Of a stretch of 64,000 nt of DNA, positions 56,887 to 64,000 are shown piece by piece; the first letter of the stretch is position 1, and each line of letters starts with the position of its first letter. This DNA comes from Crocinitomicaceae bacterium (GTDB lineage Bacteria > Bacteroidota > Bacteroidia > Flavobacteriales_D > Crocinitomicaceae), in the NCBI GenBank assembly GCA_024643545.1, contig JAHEMR010000012.1:1-64000 (forward strand), in the 5' to 3' direction. A program made the position numbers and the translations under genes. Below the pieces are notes generated by a model that saw only the letters and a list, made by a program, of their open reading frames with translations, was not told the DNA's origin and made no database searches.

Positions 56887-58728
56887 ATGAAAAAAATCTC
56901 CATTCTTCTTTTCACTTGTGCATTTGCATTTCACGCTTTTACGCAACGAGACGTTATAAAAACATTGACGGTAAATGACATCATTATTACGGGAAGGGGA
57001 AATCCGATAGATTATTTTCAACGAAATCAATCGATGACTTTATTGAAAGCCGATAAATTGGCATTGTTGCCCTCTCGAAGTTTGAGCGAAGCATTGAGCT
57101 ACACTTCCGGCGTAGATGTTCGTCAACGTGGTTTGAACGGAATGCAAGCGGACATTGGAATTCGGGGAGGAAGTTTCGAACAGACCTTGATTTTGGTGAA
57201 TGGATTTAAAATGGTTGATCCACAAACGGGACATCATGCCATGAATATTCCGTTCACCGTTAATGCCATCGATCAAATTGAAGTGATAAAAGGTCCCGCA
57301 ACACAGTTGTTCGGACAAAGTGCACTTGCTGGTGCGGTGAATTTTGTGTCTTTACTTTCTAGTAAAACATTTGTGAAAGCGCAATCATATACAGGCTCAT
57401 TTGGGACAACTGGAATCAACGCCACGTTGAGCGCACCGATTAAAGGTTGGAATCAAAAGTTATCCATGGGATTTGATCGTTCAAACGGACATTGGTCAAA
57501 TTCAGATTTTGACAATAAACAGATTTCGTACGAAGGAGGAAAATCTTTTAAAAATCAGTATTTATTGGTCATGTTGGCCTATTCAGACCGTAAATTCGGC
57601 GCAAATGGATATTATTCAAACAAATTTCCGGATCAGTGGGAAAGTACCCAAAATGCCTTTGCTGGCGTACGTTACAATGTTTCCTTTAGAAAAGCAACAT
57701 GGGTCAATCGTTTGAGTACCCGAACCAATCGCGATGAATTTCGATTGAAACGCAATGATCCAGGATTTTATACCAATCGTCATTTCTCCGAAACGTATAG
57801 TTTGGAAAGTATATTAAATGGAAAATTTGGGAGTAATTGGCAGTACCATCTTGGTTTTGAACATCGATTTGAGGCCTTAAATAGCTCTAATTTAGGATTG
57901 CGTAACAGGCAGTATTCTAGTGGTTTTGGTGATGTAACTTTTAAAATAGGCAAGTTAACAGCGACTTCAAGTTTACTCGCTTTCCAATATTCAGATGTTC
58001 CGTTGAAAGTCTTGCCAAGCATTCAAGGTGCATATCAATTGAACGATGTAAACCGTGTTTACGCAAACCTTTCAAAAAGCAACCGAATCCCTACGTATAC
58101 AGAATTGTATTATTCCGATCCTTCAAATATGGGGAATGCAGCGTTAAAACCGGAATATGCCAATGCTGCAGAGTTAGGATGGTTTAAAATTGGAAAATTG
58201 TACATGGAAGCAAATGTGTTTTACCGTCAAACATACAATATGATTGACTGGGTGCGTGATTCTTCTAGTGTGATTCCAAATCCCAATAAATGGCAACCAG
58301 TGAACATTGCAGAAGTTCGATTTTATGGTTTAGAAGGAACGGTACGTAAGACATTTGTTTATACGGCTAAATTCAAACCGAACTTCGTAGATGTGTCATA
58401 TACGTACATTCAGGCGACACACGTATTCGATGCGAATTTGGAGTCCCGCTATGCCTATTCAAATTTGAAACATCAACTTATCGCGAAGATTAATTTTCAA
58501 TTGAGTAAATACGGGATGCTGCAAGTGAATTACCGTTTCCTTCAGCGCGTTTCAAATCCGGCTTATCAGTTATTGGATTTAAAACTACATTCCGAATCAG
58601 TAAAAGGGTTCTCGTTCTTCGCTGAAGTCAATAACATTTTAAATACACAATACGTCGAAGCAGGATATGTTCAAATGCCTGGGAGATGGTTTAAAGTCGG
58701 TTTGAATTATCGTTGGTCGAAAGGATAA
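56887..58728 (+). CDS. TonB-dependent outer membrane receptor
   Basis: A 613-residue receptor: signal peptide, plug domain (about 30-155, with LSEALSYTSGVDVRQRG, ADIGIRGGSFEQTLILVNGF and VIKGPATQLFGQSALAGAVNFV) and a 22-strand barrel ending in GRWFKVGLNYRW. There is no N-terminal carboxypeptidase-like domain and no SusD neighbour, so it is more like a siderophore, metal or cobalamin receptor than a SusC. The ligand is unknown. Confidence 0.93.
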   Translation: MKKISILLFTCAFAFHAFTQRDVIKTLTVNDIIITGRGNPIDYFQRNQSMTLLKADKLALLPSRSLSEALSYTSGVDVRQRGLNGMQADIGIRGGSFEQTLILVNGFKMVDPQTGHHAMNIPFTVNAIDQIEVIKGPATQLFGQSALAGAVNFVSLLSSKTFVKAQSYTGSFGTTGINATLSAPIKGWNQKLSMGFDRSNGHWSNSDFDNKQISYEGGKSFKNQYLLVMLAYSDRKFGANGYYSNKFPDQWESTQNAFAGVRYNVSFRKATWVNRLSTRTNRDEFRLKRNDPGFYTNRHFSETYSLESILNGKFGSNWQYHLGFEHRFEALNSSNLGLRNRQYSSGFGDVTFKIGKLTATSSLLAFQYSDVPLKVLPSIQGAYQLNDVNRVYANLSKSNRIPTYTELYYSDPSNMGNAALKPEYANAAELGWFKIGKLYMEANVFYRQTYNMIDWVRDSSSVIPNPNKWQPVNIAEVRFYGLEGTVRKTFVYTAKFKPNFVDVSYTYIQATHVFDANLESRYAYSNLKHQLIAKINFQLSKYGMLQVNYRFLQRVSNPAYQLLDLKLHSESVKGFSFFAEVNNILNTQYVEAGYVQMPGRWFKVGLNYRWSKG

Positions 58729-58853
58729 TTGAATAATATCCTTCTTGACTTAGTTCATTTGTTATTCTACATTTAAACGAAGAATAAAAAATGATTTCTT
58801 TCGTTTTCATAGTTCATGTGTTCAGTTTGAATCCATCAGAAAACGAATAAAAA

Positions 58854-59938
58854 ATGAGCCATTCTTTAGATAACTTAGTTTCTCAAATTAGTTTTTTGGA
58901 TCGTCAGATGACGAGTCAAGCGGTAAAATCCATTGATCGCTTGTTAACCATTCGAAATTGGATGATAGGTTGTTACATTTTTGAATATGAGCAAAATGGT
59001 TCTGACCGAGCGAATTATGGTTCCAAATTAGAGCAAGCTATATCTGAAAATCTTGGCAGAAAAGGATTGTCTGAGCGAAACTTAAAACTATTCAAACAGT
59101 TTTATATCTGTTATCCTCAAATGATGCAGACAGTGTCTGCACAATTCAAATTACCAGAAAAGATAATGCAGACAACGTCTGCATTATCTGCAACATACAT
59201 CGGTTCAGATGAGGATGTTTCGAAGTTAATTGACAATCTCTCTTTTTCCCACCTCACGGAATTAATGAAAATTAAGGATAAGGATAGCCGCAATTCTATG
59301 AGCTTCAAGCAGTAAAAGGAACGTGGTCCATTCGTGATTTAAGGCGACAAATTAATAGTTTAACTTATGAAAGAACGGTTCTGTCCAATGGTAATAGAAC
59401 GGTTAAAGAATCAACAGCGTCTAACGAGTTACAAAGTGTTCAGTCCCTTATAAAAACTTCATTTGTTTTTGATTTTCCAGATTTTCCTGACAGTGCTTTA
59501 GCAGTTGAATCTGACTTTGAAAATGCACTCATAAGTAATCTTAAAAATTTCATGTTAGAACTTGGACATGGCTTCTGTTTTGAAGGACAACAAAAGAGAA
59601 TTGTCATTGGAGGTGAGTATTTTTTTGTGGACTTGGTTTTTTATCATCGCATACTGAAATGTCATGTTTTGATTGAATTAAAAGTAGATGAGTTCAATTA
59701 TTCAAATGTTGGACAATTAAACACTTACCTTCAATTTTACAAGCGAAAAATTAAGGAATCAAATGATAATCCACCAATAGGAATTTTATTGTGTACTGAT
59801 AAAAACACTGAATTAGTTGAGTATGCGTTAGGGGGAATGGATCAAAATTTATTTGTTTCAACTTATCAAACCGTACTGCCAAGTTATGATCAATTAAAGC
59901 AATTCTTACAGAATGCAAAAAGTAAAATAAGTGACTAA
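58854..59938 (+). pseudogene. Frameshifted YhcG/DUF1016-type PDDEXK nuclease gene
   Basis: The first frame (58854-59315, 153 residues) encodes the N-terminal DUF1016 half. One base is missing near 59292: reading from 59294 in the next frame continues as FYELQAVKGTWSIRDLRRQINS and runs to 59938, including the nuclease core (VDLVFYHRILKCHVLIELK, an Asp ... Glu-x-Lys pattern). Together about 361 residues, the usual family length. It was probably full length until recently, or a sequencing error split it. Within the first half lie two 17-bp palindromes (59125-59141 and 59167-59183). Such nucleases are often in mobile or defence regions. Confidence 0.87.
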
Positions 59939-59979
59939 GCCGTTCCTTTAAAAAAGCACTTTCTTCTGTTGAAAATTAC

Positions 59980-60948
59980 TTAATACCCAACCTTCGTTCG
60001 AACGCGTTTTAAAACACCGCTTGCCACGTGACGAGCTTTTTCCGCGCCAATTTGTAATGCTGCATCAATTTCACTAGGATTCGCCATTAATTCATCGAAA
60101 CGCGAGCGTTGTTTTTCAAATTTGTTTAAAATCAGTTCGAAAAGTGCTTGTTTGGCGTGTCCAAAACCATAGCCACCATTCACGTAATTGCTACGCATTT
60201 CGGCTACTTGTTCTGTTGATGCTAGTAATTTGTACAAAGCAAAAGTATGGCAGGTATCTGGGTTCTTTGGTTCCTCTAGTGGAGTGCTATCCGAAACAAT
60301 AGACATGATTTGCTTTCTCAGTTGTTTTTCCGGCAAAAAGATATCGATGTAATTCCCTCTGGATTTACTCATTTTTTCTCCGTCTGTTCCTGGAATTAAC
60401 ATGGTGTCCTCACGGATTTGGTCCTCCGGTAATACCAATGTTTCGCCGTAAGCTAAATTGAAACGATTAGCCACATCGCGTGTCATTTCAATGTGTTGTT
60501 TTTGGTCTTTTCCAACTGGAACGATTTCCGCATCAAACAACAAAATATCAGCAGCCATTAAAATCGGGTAGGAGAAGAGTCCACCATTGACATCGTCTAA
60601 ACGATCGGATTTATCCTTGAAACTGTGCGCAAGTGTCAAACGGTTATACGGAAACATGCACAACAAATACCACATGAGTTCCGTCACTTCGGGAACATCA
60701 CTTTGACGGTAGAAAACCGTTTTGGAACTATCTAAACCGAAAGCGAGCCAAGTTGCAGCAGTTGCGTATGTATTATTACGTAAGGTTTCTCCGTCTTTAA
60801 TTTGCGTTAATGAATGCATGTCCGCAATAAATAAGAAAGACTCATTTGCTGGATTCGAGGCCAATTCAATGGCAGGAAGAATCGCACCGAGGATGTTTCC
60901 TAAATGTGGTGTCCCTGTACTTTGAATTCCGGTTAAAATGCGCGCCAT
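59980..60948 (-). CDS. trpS: Tryptophan-tRNA ligase
   Basis: A 322-residue class I synthetase charging tRNA-Trp. Signatures: TGIQSTGTPHLGN (HIGH region), and the KMSKS loop GEKMSKSRGN. The start at 60948 (MARILTG) is chosen because the -7 element TAATTTTG (60966-60973) lies inside the longer reading from 60978. The end faces the nuclease pseudogene with 41 bp between. Confidence 0.96.
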   Translation of the reverse strand: MARILTGIQSTGTPHLGNILGAILPAIELASNPANESFLFIADMHSLTQIKDGETLRNNTYATAATWLAFGLDSSKTVFYRQSDVPEVTELMWYLLCMFPYNRLTLAHSFKDKSDRLDDVNGGLFSYPILMAADILLFDAEIVPVGKDQKQHIEMTRDVANRFNLAYGETLVLPEDQIREDTMLIPGTDGEKMSKSRGNYIDIFLPEKQLRKQIMSIVSDSTPLEEPKNPDTCHTFALYKLLASTEQVAEMRSNYVNGGYGFGHAKQALFELILNKFEKQRSRFDELMANPSEIDAALQIGAEKARHVASGVLKRVRTKVGY

Positions 60949-60965
60949 TGGTAATTTCTTTTTTT

Positions 60966-60973
60966 CAAAATTA
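60966..60973 (-). promoter_or_regulatory. Promoter -7 element for trpS
   Basis: TAATTTTG on the minus strand matches TAnnTTTG, 17 bases before the chosen ATG. Confidence 0.58.
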
Positions 60974-61018
60974 CTCATTTCTGCGGAATCGAAGGATTCA
61001 AAAGTGCATTGAAAAGCG

Positions 61019-61026
61019 TATCTTTG
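61019..61026 (+). promoter_or_regulatory. Promoter -7 element for plsC, leaderless layout
   Basis: TATCTTTG matches TAnnTTTG and only three bases (ACT) separate it from the plsC ATG at 61030. Confidence 0.58.
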
Positions 61027-61029
61027 ACT

Positions 61030-61800
61030 ATGCGTAATTTTTTCGGCGTATTTGGTTTAATTTGGAAGCTTTACATCGCGGTAGTGTTTGCCATTATTGC
61101 GTTGCTTTTCTATCCATTTTTCTTGGTCCTCATCATGAATCCTAAATGGAAGAAATTTAGTTTCAAACTGTTCATTATATGGAGTTGGTTGATGCGCATT
61201 TTTTGTTTCTATGGCGTTCGTGTTATGGAAAAAGCAACGTTACCGGAAGGACCATATATCATTGTCGCCAATCATACGTCCTATTTGGATATATTTTTAA
61301 TGCATTCCATCCTTCCGAAATTTCCATTTGTGTTTTTGGGGAAAAGTGAGATTTTGAAGTATCCCATTTTAGGAACGTATTTTAAAAATTTGAATATTCC
61401 TGTTTATCGCAAGGATAAAAGTAAAGCAGGACAAGCTTATTCTATGGCGAATAAAGCCGTAGCGGAAGGTTGGTCCATCGTGATTTTCCCTGAAGGAACG
61501 ATTCCAGATCACCAGTGTCCCAAAATGATTCCGTTTAAAGACGGTGCATTTAAAATGGCAAAAACCATGGGAATTCCTTTGTTGCCATTAACTTTTACCA
61601 ATAATTACAAGCTTTTTTCGGACCCAACAGAAATCTTGGGTCCTGCCCAACCAGGTATATCACGCGTATACATTCATCCCTATTTCACAGTGGAGGAATT
61701 GAATCGCATGGAAATAAGCGAAATTCGTCAAGCGTGTTTTGACCGAATTAATGCGCCAATTTTAAGCGAATATCCACACTTATTCGATGAAAATAAATAA
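61030..61800 (+). CDS. plsC: 1-acyl-glycerol-3-phosphate acyltransferase
   Basis: A 256-residue membrane acyltransferase adding the second fatty acid in phosphatidic acid synthesis. An N-terminal membrane segment (about 10-38) precedes the HX4D motif NHTSYLD, the glycerol-phosphate site GKSEILKYPILG and FPEGTIP, then PLLPLTF. The start at 61030 is the only Met ahead of the first helix and lies 3 bases after a TAnnTTTG element. gatC and a glycosyltransferase follow closely. Confidence 0.92.
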   Translation: MRNFFGVFGLIWKLYIAVVFAIIALLFYPFFLVLIMNPKWKKFSFKLFIIWSWLMRIFCFYGVRVMEKATLPEGPYIIVANHTSYLDIFLMHSILPKFPFVFLGKSEILKYPILGTYFKNLNIPVYRKDKSKAGQAYSMANKAVAEGWSIVIFPEGTIPDHQCPKMIPFKDGAFKMAKTMGIPLLPLTFTNNYKLFSDPTEILGPAQPGISRVYIHPYFTVEELNRMEISEIRQACFDRINAPILSEYPHLFDENK

Positions 61801-61809
61801 TTTTGACAC

Positions 61810-62100
61810 ATGAAAATCACAGAAGAATTAATTGATCACATTGCACACCTCGCGAGATTGGAGTTTCAAGGAGAAGATAAAGTGTCGATCCAGAAGGACA
61901 TGGAACGCATGATTGAATTCGTGGACAAACTTTCAGAGATTGATACAGCTAATGTGGAGCCCTTGATTTTCATGTCAGAAGAAATGAACCGTTTAAGAGA
62001 GGACGAACCAATCGTGACGGTAACGCATGAGGAGGCCTTGATGAATGCTCCTAAAAAGGACTCTGATTATTTCCGAATTCCAAAAGTATTGGATAAATAA
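61810..62100 (+). CDS. gatC: Asp/Glu-tRNA amidotransferase subunit C
   Basis: A 96-residue GatC, the linker subunit of the amidotransferase that makes Gln-tRNA and/or Asn-tRNA. It opens with ITEELIDHIAHLARLEF and ends with YFRIPKVLDK, both typical. gatA and gatB are not adjacent. It starts 9 bp after plsC and is followed 2 bp later by a glycosyltransferase. Confidence 0.93.
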   Translation: MKITEELIDHIAHLARLEFQGEDKVSIQKDMERMIEFVDKLSEIDTANVEPLIFMSEEMNRLREDEPIVTVTHEEALMNAPKKDSDYFRIPKVLDK

Positions 62101-62102
62101 AC

Positions 62103-62975
62103 GTGAAAGTCTCTGGATTTACGTTTATCCGAAATGCCATCAAGTTGGATTACCCAATTGTGGAGGCGATTCAGTCGATATTACCTTTGTGTGACGAAGT
62201 CATTGTTGCGGTAGGCAATTCAGAAGACGAGACACTCGCACTTATTCAATCCATTGATCCGTCGAAAATCCGCATCATTGAAACCATTTGGGATGATTCC
62301 AAGCGTGAAAACGGTGCTGTACTAGCGGATGAAACCAATAAAGCATTCCATGCAATTTCTTCAGACAGTGATTGGGCTTTTTACATCCAAGGTGATGAGG
62401 TCATTCACGAAGAAGATTACGCCGAAATCCGAGCAAAAATGCAAGCGTATGTGAATGACTTAGAGGTCGACGGGTTATTGTTTGCTTATCAGCATTTTTT
62501 CGGTTCCTACGATTTTATTGGTGCTTCCAATAATTGGTACAAAAACGAAATTCGAATCATTCGCAATCAAAAAAACATCTATTCTTATCGAGATGCCCAG
62601 GGATTCCGTAAGGATGATAATCAGAAATTAAACGTAGCCGCTATCAAAGCGAATGTTTACCATTATGGTTGGGTGAAAGATCCGAGAGCTATGCAAGCAA
62701 AGCAAACGTCTTTTCACAAACTGTGGCACGATGACGAATGGATGGAGAAGAACATTGAGGATGTAGAATTTTTTCCGTACGAAGACCACATTAATGGATT
62801 GGCGCGCTTCAAAGGAACCCATCCGGCCGTTATGCAACCGCGCATTGATCGTTTAAACTGGTCGTTTAAAGTGGAGCCAAGTCGAAATAAAAAATCCCTC
62901 AAAAATAAATTGAAGGATTTGTTGAAATTTATTGGAATTGATACGAATTACCGAAATTACAAGCAGGTTCGCTGA
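62103..62975 (+). CDS. Family 2 glycosyltransferase-like protein
   Basis: A 290-residue GT-A-fold protein with a GTG start (VKVSGFTFIRNAIKLDYPIVEAI). The N-terminal block CDEVIVAVGNSEDET and the acidic motif IQGDEVIHEEDY (in place of the usual DxD) support a family-2-like nucleotide-sugar transferase; the sugar and acceptor are unknown. The C-terminus is strongly basic (RNKKSLKNKLKDL). It overlaps nothing but ends directly against trmB, tail to tail. Confidence 0.82.
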   Translation: MKVSGFTFIRNAIKLDYPIVEAIQSILPLCDEVIVAVGNSEDETLALIQSIDPSKIRIIETIWDDSKRENGAVLADETNKAFHAISSDSDWAFYIQGDEVIHEEDYAEIRAKMQAYVNDLEVDGLLFAYQHFFGSYDFIGASNNWYKNEIRIIRNQKNIYSYRDAQGFRKDDNQKLNVAAIKANVYHYGWVKDPRAMQAKQTSFHKLWHDDEWMEKNIEDVEFFPYEDHINGLARFKGTHPAVMQPRIDRLNWSFKVEPSRNKKSLKNKLKDLLKFIGIDTNYRNYKQVR

Positions 62976-63644
62976 CTAAGAAATCTTGAATTTACAGTAC
63001 TTGATTTTGTGTCCACGTGAGGAAAATAATTTCTCGTAGTACGTTTGGATGTGGAAAATCTCTCTGGTATCTTGATCTAAATCCTCCGGGAGATTCGCGT
63101 ATAAGTCCCAAGTAGACTCTAAACACTCATATTTGTTTTCCTCTATTTGTTCCAAGGTATATTCGAATAGAATGTCACTATCCGTTTTCATGTGAACGAT
63201 GCCACCTGGTTTTAAAATTTTCTTGTAACGGTCTACGAATAGCGGAGATGACAATCGTTTACGGGCTTTATTCGGTTGTGGATCCGAAAAAGTCAACCAA
63301 ATCTCATCCACTTCATGTTCCCCAAAGTAATCGAGGATGAAGTCTATGCGCGTGCGCAAAAACGCGACATTGGTTAAATTCGTTTCCAAAGCATCTTTCG
63401 CCCCAATGTAAATGCGGTTTCCTTTTAAATCGACGCCGATAAAATTCTTTTCCGGGTATTTTCTTCCAAGTCCAACGGAGTATTCACCTTTGCCACAGCC
63501 TAATTCTAAAATAATGGGGTTGTCATTATGAAAAACCTCTTTGCGCCAATTTCCTTGGATGGGGAATGGTTCTCTGAAAACTGGTTCATAGACATTGGAG
63601 AATGATTTAATGGCTTCAAATCGTAAAAGTTTATCTTTTCCCAC
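62976..63644 (-). CDS. trmB: tRNA (guanine-46-N7)-methyltransferase
   Basis: A 222-residue TrmB, methylating G46 of tRNAs. SAM-binding ILELGCGKGEYSVGL, the acidic VDLKGNR, and the catalytic-region TFSDPQPNKARKRL are intact. The start codon is GTG at 63644, which gives the family N-terminus (MGKDKLLRFEAIK). No TAnnTTTG element lies directly upstream. Confidence 0.93.
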   Translation of the reverse strand: MGKDKLLRFEAIKSFSNVYEPVFREPFPIQGNWRKEVFHNDNPIILELGCGKGEYSVGLGRKYPEKNFIGVDLKGNRIYIGAKDALETNLTNVAFLRTRIDFILDYFGEHEVDEIWLTFSDPQPNKARKRLSSPLFVDRYKKILKPGGIVHMKTDSDILFEYTLEQIEENKYECLESTWDLYANLPEDLDQDTREIFHIQTYYEKLFSSRGHKIKYCKFKIS

Positions 63645-63740
63645 GTGTTGTTATTTTGGATAGGTTTGAATTCTTCAAAAGAAAAACGCGAAATTATAAC
63701 TTATTTTAGACTAAAGCAGCGTAGTCTCGCTTTCGCTGTA

Positions 63741-63748
63741 TAAATTTG
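63741..63748 (+). promoter_or_regulatory. Promoter -7 element for the right-edge gene, leaderless layout
   Basis: TAAATTTG matches TAnnTTTG and three bases (TCC) separate it from the ATG at 63752. Confidence 0.5.
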
Positions 63749-63751
63749 TCC

Positions 63752-64000
63752 ATGCATTTTGTCGAACCGTATTTTAACTGGCGTGGATACTACGTCGCTT
63801 CCGAGGATCCAATGTCCCCGTTTTTCGAACGTGAGTACAGTGAATTCGAGTTCACGAATAGCATATACGACTTCTACATTCATCCGCAATGGGATTCGAT
63901 TGGTTCACCGACTTTGTTTATCAAAATCCTCATGGTGGACTATGACGCAGCGTATGCGATTGTTGAATTAATTGGCGAATGGAACGATGCGATTGAAAAT
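63752..64000 (+). CDS. 5' part of an unrecognised gene cut by the window edge
   Basis: An open frame of at least 83 codons from ATG 63752 to the edge. It begins MHFVEPYFNWRGYYVASEDP and is rich in aromatic and acidic residues (FEREYSEFEFTNSIYDFYIHP). No family recognised. Start chosen because a TAnnTTTG element lies just 3 bases before it; the frame has no stop to the edge. The remainder lies outside the window. Confidence 0.65.
   Translation, partial: MHFVEPYFNWRGYYVASEDPMSPFFEREYSEFEFTNSIYDFYIHPQWDSIGSPTLFIKILMVDYDAAYAIVELIGEWNDAIEN

Noticed and set aside
54350-58728. SusC/SusD polysaccharide utilisation locus
   Set aside because: There is no SusD, and the receptor lacks the N-terminal domain usual in SusC.

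Overview
The window looks like chromosome from a Bacteroidota bacterium, probably Flavobacteriales and possibly near Crocinitomicaceae/Fluviicola; the family-level guess is an inference. Evidence includes a 288-residue primary sigma factor without region 1.1, more than 20 promoters matching the Bacteroidota -7 element TAnnTTTG, a giant secreted protein with a gliding-motility-type (type IX secretion) C-terminal domain, bacillithiol synthase BshC, DUF4290 and DUF4197 proteins, and A-rich leaders instead of strong Shine-Dalgarno sites. Genes are densely packed, with many TAATG or ATGA junctions. No rRNA, insertion sequence, prophage or CRISPR array was seen. Apart from the repeat-filled 112-434 stretch, no gene-free region exceeds 300 bases (33412-33701 comes closest).

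0-10 kb: a tRNA-Met gene (minus strand) sits behind three tandem 84-bp units that each copy its first 11 bases. Next comes a long minus-strand block: SPFH protein, membrane metallophosphoesterase, KDPG-type aldolase, BshC, the fused B12 mutase IcmF, an 84-residue protein and a cysteine-less relative of dihydrolipoyl dehydrogenase. 10-20 kb: Fe-S/Zn cluster protein, deacetylase-family protein, short-chain dehydrogenase, TatA, PurE, a NamZ-like muramidase facing a LolC/FtsX-like permease, an Smr protein, and a ferredoxin leading into an unrecognised membrane hydrolase.

20-38 kb: LuxC-type acyl-CoA reductase, methionine aminopeptidase, dihydrolipoyl dehydrogenase, then purL-DUF4290-murA-tlpA. 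Facing these is an adhesin-DUF4197-nucleoside phosphorylase operon, followed by glutamate dehydrogenase, a phosphodiesterase lipoprotein, and efp-gcvT. 38-51 kb: topoisomerase IV (parE-parC), small membrane proteins, an unrecognised polytopic protein, DUF2891, cmk, GAPDH, the primary sigma factor and a DegQ protease.

51-64 kb: an overlapping operon dapF-GNAT-mltG-asparaginase-beta-mannosidase (cell wall and glycan turnover), a TonB-dependent receptor, a frameshifted YhcG-type nuclease gene carrying two 17-bp palindromes, trpS, plsC-gatC-glycosyltransferase, trmB, and a gene running off the right edge.

Most content is ordinary core metabolism. The strongest oddities are the tRNA-linked tandem repeats, a recurring promoter layout in which TAnnTTTG lies only 3-4 bases before the start codon (predicting leaderless mRNAs), the Cys-less flavoprotein, the paired palindromes in the broken nuclease gene, and a 732-residue membrane hydrolase.
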